From JAVMKJ01 sp031732875 (lineage in GTDB: Bacteria; Pseudomonadota; Gammaproteobacteria; Competibacterales; Competibacteraceae), in NCBI GenBank assembly GCA_031732875.1, contig JAVMKL010000190.1, positions 1 through 23,235 of the forward strand: a stretch of DNA of 23,235 nt. Direction: 5' to 3'. This document shows positions 8,267-14,140 of the stretch, in pieces; the stretch's first letter is position 1, and every line of letters starts with the position of its first letter. The translations under genes were made by a program, and so were the position numbers. The notes below the pieces were generated by a model. That model worked only from the letters and a program-made list of their open reading frames with translations. It ran no database searches and was not told the DNA's origin.

Positions 8267-9583
8267 TTACCGAAAGCCAATTTCATAAGGGATTTCGTCC
8301 TGTGGTATTTTTTCAATGACATGATTATTTGCTAACAATGATGTAATCATTTGTTGGCTAACATCGAAATAATCTGCTGCATCGTCAATAGCCTCATCTG
8401 AGAAGTCGTTTTGTAGGAATTCTATCAATCCATCGATAGGGCATAAAAACTCAGCAGCGAATGCTCTCTGATATCTTTGTCTAGCTGTGCCTAGATCGGT
8501 ATTTGTTAGCCACAGGTTTTTACCGGCATATAAATAATCACCTATATAACGAGACAGCTCAAACCTTTTGCTAATTGGATGTCGCTTGCGAGGAACAAAT
8601 TTTATTTGTTGGTGACTGTTCATTGGAATACCAACTGAAACACTGGCTCTATTCGTAGGCTCCCACTTTCTCACATCTTCCGATGCCACACCCAGTAAGT
8701 CAAAAAGAACTTCAGTCTTAATTAGGCCGTTCTCGTTGCCTACCTGCTTTCTTATACGCTGAGCATCCTTAACAGCCATCTTCCATGGGGCCAAAACGGA
8801 TTTAATTTGCTTCGCCTCATGCCATATGGTGAATGATGGTTTTCCGAAAACCCCTTCAGCAGAAATAAACTGTTCAATAGGTTTAAGAGCCGCTTTTCCG
8901 TACACTGGAGCTAATTCCATCAATGTTTCCTCACCATAGTTTTGGCGTAGTTGAAGCGCATAATTCATTGTACTTGATGGGCATTCATCAGGATCAAAAC
9001 CCATAACTGCTTCCAGCTTTCTGTAGGTCGAAGATGCTTCATCCCGTTGCTCATCTAAAATAATTTTTAATAGTTCTGAAAGGTCAGAATGTGGGAAACG
9101 TAAGGAATTTAATCTATTATTAGTAGTTGACAAAAAATCTAAGATAGAATCCCTGAATTCAGGGATAGAAATGGAAGCTGGAGGATTCAAACCATTAAGA
9201 TATCGAACCGACTGTTGGGATCCCCCATCTGAAGGTATAGCCCAGATTTGAATATTCTTACTATCGCTAACGAATATAATCTTTGGCCATACAAAACCAT
9301 AATTTGCTGCTCCCAACTCATGTGCCATTCGCCAATCATTTACAGGCGTTCCATGTGGTGGCAAAGGTTCATAAAGAAGCCTCCACCATGATTGTAAAAT
9401 CCAAAGCGCTAAGGGATATGTCGATACTATCACGGAATCGTGCACCGACTGAGACCAAATGTTTTCGTTCCTCGTTAAATTACAACCGTTAACAAAAATC
9501 TCCAATTGTGCCATGGTATGGTGAAATTCTGGTTCGCCACCTTCGATACTTATCCAGCTTTGACGAACTTCAAACATTCGCAT
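8267..9583 (-). CDS. ImmA/IrrE-like protein with degenerate metalloprotease site
   Basis: A 438-residue protein, second gene of a two-gene operon; its ATG (9583) lies inside the end of the upstream gene (14-bp overlap). Residues 310-420 look like the ImmA/IrrE (Zn-peptidase/Xre partner) domain: FELSRYIGDYLY (341-352) aligns with the usual F-x-L-A-H-E-L-G-H helix, and QRAFAAEFLCP (372-382) with the conserved A-x-x-F-A-A-E-L-L-x-P helix, followed by the typical C-terminal helices (DEAIDDAADYFDVSQQMI). The metal-binding HExxH is replaced by R345-Y346-I-G-D349, so classical zinc protease activity is unlikely, although Glu378 is retained. The first 200 residues match nothing I recognise. GC content is far below that of the flanking genes, which suggests horizontal transfer. 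The 3' end faces the giant HEAT gene across 27 bp. Confidence 0.75.
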   Translation of the reverse strand: MRMFEVRQSWISIEGGEPEFHHTMAQLEIFVNGCNLTRNENIWSQSVHDSVIVSTYPLALWILQSWWRLLYEPLPPHGTPVNDWRMAHELGAANYGFVWPKIIFVSDSKNIQIWAIPSDGGSQQSVRYLNGLNPPASISIPEFRDSILDFLSTTNNRLNSLRFPHSDLSELLKIILDEQRDEASSTYRKLEAVMGFDPDECPSSTMNYALQLRQNYGEETLMELAPVYGKAALKPIEQFISAEGVFGKPSFTIWHEAKQIKSVLAPWKMAVKDAQRIRKQVGNENGLIKTEVLFDLLGVASEDVRKWEPTNRASVSVGIPMNSHQQIKFVPRKRHPISKRFELSRYIGDYLYAGKNLWLTNTDLGTARQRYQRAFAAEFLCPIDGLIEFLQNDFSDEAIDDAADYFDVSQQMITSLLANNHVIEKIPQDEIPYEIGFR

Positions 9584-10076
9584 TACGAATTTTCCACTCT
9601 TTGATTACTTCATTAGAAAACGGATCTGATTCAGGCATCGGATAGCCATGATACACCCCAAGGTCTGGATTTTCTAATTGAGCTTCTAATGGTTCTCCTT
9701 TATCAGTAAGTGCCCATATATTTTGAGGCCATTCCCCCTTCATTTGGCAACTGATCAGACCCTTCCTTAAACCACGCTTGATATATCCAACAGCAACTTT
9801 TCTAGAGAATACTTGAACAGTGTCACAAAGAGATTTAGCGGGTCTCGGCGCTGATGGCGGGGTCAAGCCAAAATCCCCCGGATTCTTTTTATGTTCAGGA
9901 TTACCACTGTATTTTATTTTCTTAGCCAAAGAATCACATAGTTTCAAGTTTTCCTCAGTATGATGCTGAATTTTTCTCTTCGTATTGAATCGACCGGGTT
10001 TTCTTTGCATGGTTAGAGTCTGTCCAGCACTTCGAAGTTGGTTGGCACAGAAAAATGTCATGGCTGAAAGTTTCAT
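9570..10076 (-). CDS. Short GDFGLTPP-motif protein paired with IrrE-like gene
   Basis: A 168-residue protein starting at ATG 10076, supported by the ribosome site AGAGGTG 5 bp upstream and a TATAAT box before it. The most distinctive part is YSGNPEHKKNPGDFGLTPP (residues 56-74), followed by a Cys85-containing segment, a helix with GLRKGLIS, the strand GEWPQNIWALTD and the tail HGYPMPESDPF. I recall similar short proteins encoded next to IrrE-like genes in other bacteria, but cannot run a search. The polar cluster E61-H62-K63-K64-N65 is the kind of conserved surface that could form a nucleic-acid binding or catalytic site. The AT-rich composition matches the downstream partner and differs from the surrounding genes. 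Function unknown; a toxin, antitoxin or defence role is speculation. Confidence 0.78.
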   Translation of the reverse strand: MKLSAMTFFCANQLRSAGQTLTMQRKPGRFNTKRKIQHHTEENLKLCDSLAKKIKYSGNPEHKKNPGDFGLTPPSAPRPAKSLCDTVQVFSRKVAVGYIKRGLRKGLISCQMKGEWPQNIWALTDKGEPLEAQLENPDLGVYHGYPMPESDPFSNEVIKEWKIRNANV

Positions 10077-10083
10077 GGCGCAC

Positions 10084-10122
10084 CTCTTGGGCGATTATAC
10101 GTAAATTTTACGGCGGGTTGTG
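10084..10122 (-). promoter_or_regulatory. Candidate promoter of the GDFGLTPP/IrrE-like operon
   Basis: Reading the - strand, a perfect TATAAT occupies 10099-10094, 18 bp before the ATG at 10076, and the ribosome site AGAGGTG lies between them. No good -35 hexamer is found 16-18 bp upstream, so the promoter would depend on the -10 box or on an activator. The leader would be only about 11 nt. Confidence 0.4.
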
Positions 10123-10178
10123 GTCGGCATCGCGCGAGAAATGATGGAGCGTGCAGGTCAGGCCAGCGCCGCCAAACG

Positions 10179-10209
10179 AAAAAGGGCCGCCCAATTGGAC
10201 GACCCTTTT
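10179..10209. terminator. Bidirectional intrinsic terminator
   Basis: A nearly symmetrical inverted repeat: AAAAGGG-C-CG, then CCAATTGG in the centre, then CG-A-CCCTTTT. The stem has GC-rich arms flanked by A on one side and T on the other, so it works as a rho-independent terminator in both directions. It lies about 70 bp past the katG stop codon (- strand) and upstream of the next - strand operon, so its likely job is to end katG transcription. Confidence 0.75.
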
Positions 10210-10277
10210 GCCCGAAGGCATCGACGCTCGAATCGAGCCGACTTTCAGCGGCGTTCGAGCGCCTTATTCCGCCGGCA

Positions 10278-12500
10278 TCACAGGTCAAACCGGTCGAGGT
10301 TCATGACCTTCGTCCAAGCCGCGACAAAGTCCTGCACAAACTTCTCGCTTGCGTCGTTGGCCGCATAAAATTCCGCGACCGCGCGCAGCTCGGAGTTCGA
10401 ACCAAACACCAGATCGACGGGGGTTGCCGTCCACTTGACGTTGCCCGTCTTGCGGTCGCGACCTTCGTAAAGGCCCTCGGTCTTGGCCGACTTGGACCAC
10501 TGCGTCGACATGTCGAGCAGATTCACGAAGAAGTCGTTGCTCAGCGTGCCGGGCCGGTCGGTGAACACGCCATGCGCGGACTGGCCCGTGTTGGCGTTCA
10601 AAGCTCGCATACCGCCCACCAGAACGGTCATTTCGGGAACGGTGAGATTCAGCAGGCTGGCCCGATCCACCAGCATTTCCGCCGGCGAGCGGGGGTTGTT
10701 GGCGCCGAAGTAGTTGCGGAAGCCGTCGGCGGTCGGTTCGAGCACGGCAAACGAAGCCACATCGGTTTGCTCTTGCGACGCATCCGCGCGTCCTGGCGCG
10801 AAGGGAACCTTGACGTCATATCCGCCCTGCTTCGCGGCCTGCTCGACGGCCGCCGCTCCGCCCAACACGATCACGTCGGCGAGCGACACTTTCTTCCCGC
10901 CGGACTGCGCACCATTAAAGTTCCGTTGAATGTCTTCCAAGCTCTTCAGCACCTTGGCCAGCTCTGCCGGATTGTTCGCCGCCCAATCCTTTTGCGGCGC
11001 GAGGCGGACGCGCGCGCCATTCGCGCCGCCGCGCAGGTCGGAGCCCCGGAAGGAAGCGGCCGACGCCCAGGCAGTTCTCACCAGTTCAGAGGGGGTCAAG
11101 CCGGACGCGAGAATCTTGGCCTTGAGCGCCGCGATGTCGTTCGCATCGATCAAGGCATGATCGACCGCAGGCACCGGATCTTGCCAAATCAACACGTCCT
11201 TGGGAGCCTCGGCGCCGATGTAGCGCGCCCGTGGACCCAAATCGCGATGCGTCAGCTTGAACCACGCCTTGGCGAACGCCAGCTCGAATTGCTTCGGGTC
11301 TTTCCTGAAGCGCTCCGCAATCTGGCGATAGCTCGGGTCGAACTTCAGCGACAGGTCGGTGGTGAGCATGAACGGCGCATGGCGCTGCGTCTTGTCGTGC
11401 GCGTCCGGGACGGCGTTGGCCGCCTGACCATTCGCGGGAATCCATTGAATCGCCCCGGCGGGGCTCTTGGTCTGCACCCAATCGAAGGCGAACAGGTTAT
11501 CTAAATACTGCGTGGTCCAGGCGACCGGATTGACGGTCCATGCGCCTTCCAGACCGCTGGTGACGGTGTCTTCCGCATTGCCCTTGCCGCACTTGTTCTT
11601 CCAGCCGAAACCTTGTTCCTCGACGCCCGCAGCCGCGGGCTCCGGACCCACGCAGTCGGCTGGCTTGTGCGCGCCGTGCGCTTTACCGAAAGTGTGACCG
11701 CCCGCGATCAGCGCGACGGTCTCTTCGTCGTTCATCGCCATGCGGCCGAAGGTTTCGCGAATATCCTTGGCGGCCAAGAGCGGGTCCGGATTGCCGTTCG
11801 GCCCTTCCGGATTCACGTAGATGAGGCCCATCTGCACGGCAGCGAGGGGGGTTTCGAGTTTGCGATCACCGCTGTAGCGCTTGTCGTCAAGCCACTTTTT
11901 TTCGGGACCCCAATAGACCAGGTCGGCCTCCCAGTCGTCTTGCCGGCCGCCGGCAAAGCCAAAAGTCTTAAAGCCCATCGATTCCAGCGCGACGTTGCCG
12001 GTCAGGATCATCAGATCGGCCCACGAAATCTTGCTGCCGTACTTTTGCTTGATCGGCCACAGCAGGCGGCGCGCTTTGTCGAGGCTCGCGTTGTCGGGCC
12101 AACTGTTCAGCGGTTCGAAACGCTGTTGACCGCCATCGGCACCGCCGCGACCGTCGGCCACGCGGTACGTGCCCGCGCTGTGCCAAGCCATGCGAATGAA
12201 GAAGGGTCCATAGTGACCATAATCCGCCGGCCACCAGTCTTGCGATGCGGTCATCAGCGCCGCGATATCCTTCTTCACGGCAGCGAGATCGAGCTTTTTA
12301 AACTCTTCGGCGTAGTTGAAGTCCTTCCCCATCGGATTGGATGTGGCATTGTGCTGACGAAGTGGCTGTAGGTTCAGTTGCTCGGGCCACCATTCCGGGT
12401 TCGACATCGGTTTACTTTGAGCATGGGCAACGCTGATTGTCGCGACCGGCGATAGGGCTACCACTAAAGCCGCAAGTAACGGGATTCTTTTATTACGCAT
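10278..12500 (-). CDS. katG: Catalase-peroxidase with signal peptide (periplasmic KatG)
   Basis: A 740-residue bifunctional haem catalase-peroxidase that removes H2O2 and organic peroxides. The ATG at 12500 is preceded by GGAGA (12511-12507); an in-frame ATG 27 bp upstream lacks this. Residues 1-27 (ending SVAHA) form a Sec signal peptide, so the enzyme is probably periplasmic like KatP-type proteins. Distal-side R103, W106 and H107 lie in RMAWHSAGTYR. Tyr228 (YVNPEGPNG) and Met254 (RMAMNDEE) complete the Met-Tyr-Trp adduct needed for catalase activity, and H269 (GGHTFGKAHG) is the proximal haem ligand. The C-terminal non-haem duplicated domain is complete, ending in NLDRFDL. Family length is normal. 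A candidate OxyR site and a -10 box lie upstream, and a terminator follows the gene. Confidence 0.97.
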   Translation of the reverse strand: MRNKRIPLLAALVVALSPVATISVAHAQSKPMSNPEWWPEQLNLQPLRQHNATSNPMGKDFNYAEEFKKLDLAAVKKDIAALMTASQDWWPADYGHYGPFFIRMAWHSAGTYRVADGRGGADGGQQRFEPLNSWPDNASLDKARRLLWPIKQKYGSKISWADLMILTGNVALESMGFKTFGFAGGRQDDWEADLVYWGPEKKWLDDKRYSGDRKLETPLAAVQMGLIYVNPEGPNGNPDPLLAAKDIRETFGRMAMNDEETVALIAGGHTFGKAHGAHKPADCVGPEPAAAGVEEQGFGWKNKCGKGNAEDTVTSGLEGAWTVNPVAWTTQYLDNLFAFDWVQTKSPAGAIQWIPANGQAANAVPDAHDKTQRHAPFMLTTDLSLKFDPSYRQIAERFRKDPKQFELAFAKAWFKLTHRDLGPRARYIGAEAPKDVLIWQDPVPAVDHALIDANDIAALKAKILASGLTPSELVRTAWASAASFRGSDLRGGANGARVRLAPQKDWAANNPAELAKVLKSLEDIQRNFNGAQSGGKKVSLADVIVLGGAAAVEQAAKQGGYDVKVPFAPGRADASQEQTDVASFAVLEPTADGFRNYFGANNPRSPAEMLVDRASLLNLTVPEMTVLVGGMRALNANTGQSAHGVFTDRPGTLSNDFFVNLLDMSTQWSKSAKTEGLYEGRDRKTGNVKWTATPVDLVFGSNSELRAVAEFYAANDASEKFVQDFVAAWTKVMNLDRFDL

Positions 12501-12540
12501 TGCAGGTCTCCACATGGTGGGAAGCACAGTGTGCGGATCG

Positions 12541-12606
12541 ACTATAAGCGTGCCCGTTGAAAATTAAGAATTCATATGTTCTATGCTGTCGATCAATTAT
12601 TCCTAT
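12541..12606 (-). promoter_or_regulatory. Candidate OxyR-controlled katG promoter
   Basis: The OxyR consensus is four ATAG/CTAT tetranucleotides spaced by 7 bp. Here attc (12570-12573), CTAT (12581-12584), atca (12592-12595) and CTAT (12603-12606) keep exactly that spacing, with 12 of 16 positions matching. On the - strand the site ends right above where a -35 box would lie, and TATAGT at 12546-12541 serves as -10. The -35 itself is poor, as is usual for OxyR-activated promoters. The predicted start is near 12534. Confidence 0.45.
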
Positions 12607-12662
12607 GGGCGTTGTTGCATGAATCCGCAGGAATCCTATGTTAGGGGGACGAGCGAACAGAA

Positions 12663-12855
12663 GCGGAAATATCGGATACGGAACTGGCGATCCTACAATG
12701 CGGCGCTGGTGGCGCGCGGGTGGTGGTGTTGCAAGCCTTGAATGACACCGATTCTGACGTGCGTTTGGCGGCGAGCGCCGCCATAACTCAATGAGATTCC
12801 CGTCAATCTGGCTCAGAGCGCCAAATCGATCGAGGTGCTGAAGCGGCCAGGCTAA
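12663..12855 (+). pseudogene. Remnant of a HEAT-repeat gene
   Basis: No intact gene lies here, but one frame from 12663 to a TGA at 12792 ends with VLQALNDTDSDVRLAASAAI. This aligns gap-free with the C-terminal region of the giant HEAT protein (LLQALEDVDAGVRAAASAAL, encoded near 7790-7850), including the preceding Cys-Gly. After a frame change the next frame (12787-12855) continues with LNEIPVNLAQSAKSIEVLKRPG, about where the parent has the segment ending in HLERSKSADG. The fragment stops exactly where the opposite-strand gene ends. It is a decayed 3' end of a second HEAT-repeat gene, with at least one frameshift and a stop. Confidence 0.7.
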
Positions 12856-13556
12856 GACGGCTTCGTGAAGGCCGAGAAATACTGCCTGATTTCCTCCAGC
12901 GTATTGACGGCGATCAGAGGCACCATGGTGGCGAAGCAGTCGAGTCCCACCAACGCATTGATGTTCGCATCCTCTCGCGAGGCGTCGCGCAGGCGCCGCG
13001 CGAAATCCCGGTTCGCGATGGCGACTTCCCGGTAGATCTTCTTCAGGTCGTCGAGCGCGAACTCGAAGGGCTGGCTCTCGCCGTGGCGCAGGTACTGAGC
13101 CACCAGGCACATCGACACCATCCGATAGGTCGTCTCGGTCAGGGTCGCGAAGGGAAGATGGAACCGCACCATGGGTTTGAGCGCTTCCATGACCGGACAA
13201 CCGCTGGTGGTCATGACAATGCCGAGCAGCGAGGCCAGGCCCTGCTGGAGCGTGGTGTCCTTCGAGTAGGTTCGTTCCTCGGTGACGACGACGACGCACA
13301 CCTTTTCGTACGACACCGTATTGGCAAAATGTCCGGCGATCTCGGCGAAGTTCAGCGCCACCGGACAGAACGGATGGCGGTCCGCGTCGAGCGAGCAGTT
13401 CGCGCACTGGTTCCGCCCGAGCAGCGTCCAGGATGGTGGATGCGCGGGATGCGGGGTCGTGAGGGCAAGCGTCTTTCGGTCGAGGAGCAGGTCGAAAGTC
13501 TTGGTGACGCCGCCCTGAAAGTCATAGGTATACGTGATTCTGAGAGAAGTTTCCAT
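12852..13556 (-). CDS. Conserved cysteine-containing protein, DUF6901-like
   Basis: A 234-residue soluble protein beginning METSLRITYTYDF at ATG 13556; the ribosome site is weak (GGCGGG). Residues 1-45 form beta strands with a W-T-L-L turn. They are followed by a cysteine motif, Cys51-x2-Cys54-x9-Cys64 (NQCANCSLDADRHPFCPVALN), then TEERTYSKDTTLQQGLASLLG, SGCP with Cys120, and RFHLPFATLTETTYRMVSM, ending in a helical C-terminal half. This order matches what I remember of the DUF6901 family of uncharacterised proteins. The cysteines could hold a metal or a small zinc knuckle. It is on the same strand as katG, but a gene remnant and a promoter separate them, so they are probably not one operon. 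Function unknown. Confidence 0.75.
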   Translation of the reverse strand: METSLRITYTYDFQGGVTKTFDLLLDRKTLALTTPHPAHPPSWTLLGRNQCANCSLDADRHPFCPVALNFAEIAGHFANTVSYEKVCVVVVTEERTYSKDTTLQQGLASLLGIVMTTSGCPVMEALKPMVRFHLPFATLTETTYRMVSMCLVAQYLRHGESQPFEFALDDLKKIYREVAIANRDFARRLRDASREDANINALVGLDCFATMVPLIAVNTLEEIRQYFSAFTKPS

Positions 13557-13915
13557 TTAACAACCCGCCTTGTGTCGAAAGTCCACCTCAATAACCTCCA
13601 TCCACAGCCTTCTCCTCTTCCCCTTAAAGGCGTTTGCCAAGCACGCCGGTATGGAATCGATCTCCCCCGGCGACCGGATTTTTCGAATCATCGTATCGCC
13701 AAACATTCTACGCACATTCCACCCAATCATCATATTTTTCATGGATCGCCATTTCATGATGGGTAATTTCCGAGTAATTTACCCCATAAATATTAGCTTT
13801 CATTTTAGCACTCAAACCCTGAATCGATTCCAGTCCGAGAGCCTTTTCCGAATGTGATTATATATTTTATTTTATCATATAAATTAATAAATTAATAAAA
13901 ACTCGTCCAGCCGCG
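13557..13915. other. Intergenic region, AT-rich in its second half
   Basis: This stretch separates the divergent DUF6901-like gene and the riboswitch promoter. One open frame (13570-13857, +) has no ribosome site and an unlikely composition. From 13855 to 13905 the DNA is nearly all A/T, which could act as an UP element or a bend upstream of the promoter at 13916. No repeat, RNA gene or further coding sequence was recognised. Confidence 0.5.
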
Positions 13916-13944
13916 TTGATTTGCTTCTCCTCGTGCGCTATAGA
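13916..13944 (+). promoter_or_regulatory. Sigma70-like promoter for the riboswitch leader
   Basis: TTGATT (13916-13921) and TATAGA (13939-13944) are separated by exactly 17 bp, with an A/T-rich stretch upstream. Transcription would start near 13951, about 10 nt before the first paired bases of the aptamer, which is the expected geometry for a riboswitch leader. Confidence 0.6.
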
Positions 13945-13961
13945 GATTTATCGATCAAAAA

Positions 13962-14043
13962 CACCTAAAGCCAAACCAACCGTGAGGTTGGGACGGAAAG
14001 TCACGGGTCCTTGCGGGCGAGGATGGCCGGACTGCCGACGGTG
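13962..14043 (+). promoter_or_regulatory. Cyclic-di-GMP class I (GEMM-I) riboswitch aptamer
   Basis: The sequence follows the GEMM-I pattern in order. CACC (13962-13965) pairs with GGTG (14040-14043) as P1. AAACC follows, within a stem CCAACC-GTGA-GGTTGG (13975-13990) capped by a GNRA tetraloop. Then come GGGACGGAAAG (13990-14000), CACGGGTCCT, a loop, AGGATGGCCGG and ACTGCCGA (14031-14038). The GGGACG-AAAG core, the GNRA loop and the CCGA 3' end are the hallmark nucleotides of this family. Aligned on AAACC, the residue corresponding to Vc2 G20 is a G, as for c-di-GMP rather than the cGAMP-type variants, but the local alignment is not certain. It lies between a promoter and a TPR-CHAT lipoprotein gene and probably controls that gene. 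Confidence 0.8.
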
Positions 14044-14085
14044 GCCCACGTGAGGGCCGCATAAGCAGTCCGGCTTTACATTTTT
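14026..14085 (+). terminator. Riboswitch expression platform: terminator stem overlapping the aptamer
   Basis: GCCGGACTGC (14026-14035), which is part of the aptamer 3' strand, is perfectly complementary to GCAGTCCGGC (14065-14074). The latter is followed by TTT-ACA-TTTTT. An inner hairpin GGCCC/GGGCC (14043-14058) sits in the loop. Aptamer folding and the 10-bp stem exclude each other, so ligand binding should block termination and turn the downstream gene on. The U-tract is interrupted, so efficiency is uncertain. Confidence 0.65.
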
Positions 14086-14140
14086 CAGAATGGGGCGATT
14101 GGAAATGTGTACTAATAAGGACCTGATTAAGGAGAGGGCC

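Noticed and set aside
10572..12371. Long + strand open frames opposite katG.
   Set aside because: They are complementary to a highly conserved catalase-peroxidase frame and have no ribosome sites or recognisable domains.
13083..13766. A 227-codon + strand frame across the DUF6901-like gene and the intergenic region.
   Set aside because: No ribosome site and no domain; the opposite strand has a conserved protein.
13570..13857. A 95-codon + strand frame in the intergenic region before the riboswitch.
   Set aside because: No ribosome site, low complexity, and no similarity I recognise.
13962..14043. The aptamer as a cGAMP-specific GEMM-Ib variant.
   Set aside because: The base aligned with the ligand-discriminating position appears to be G, which favours c-di-GMP; kept open only as a test because the alignment next to AAACC has an unusual C.
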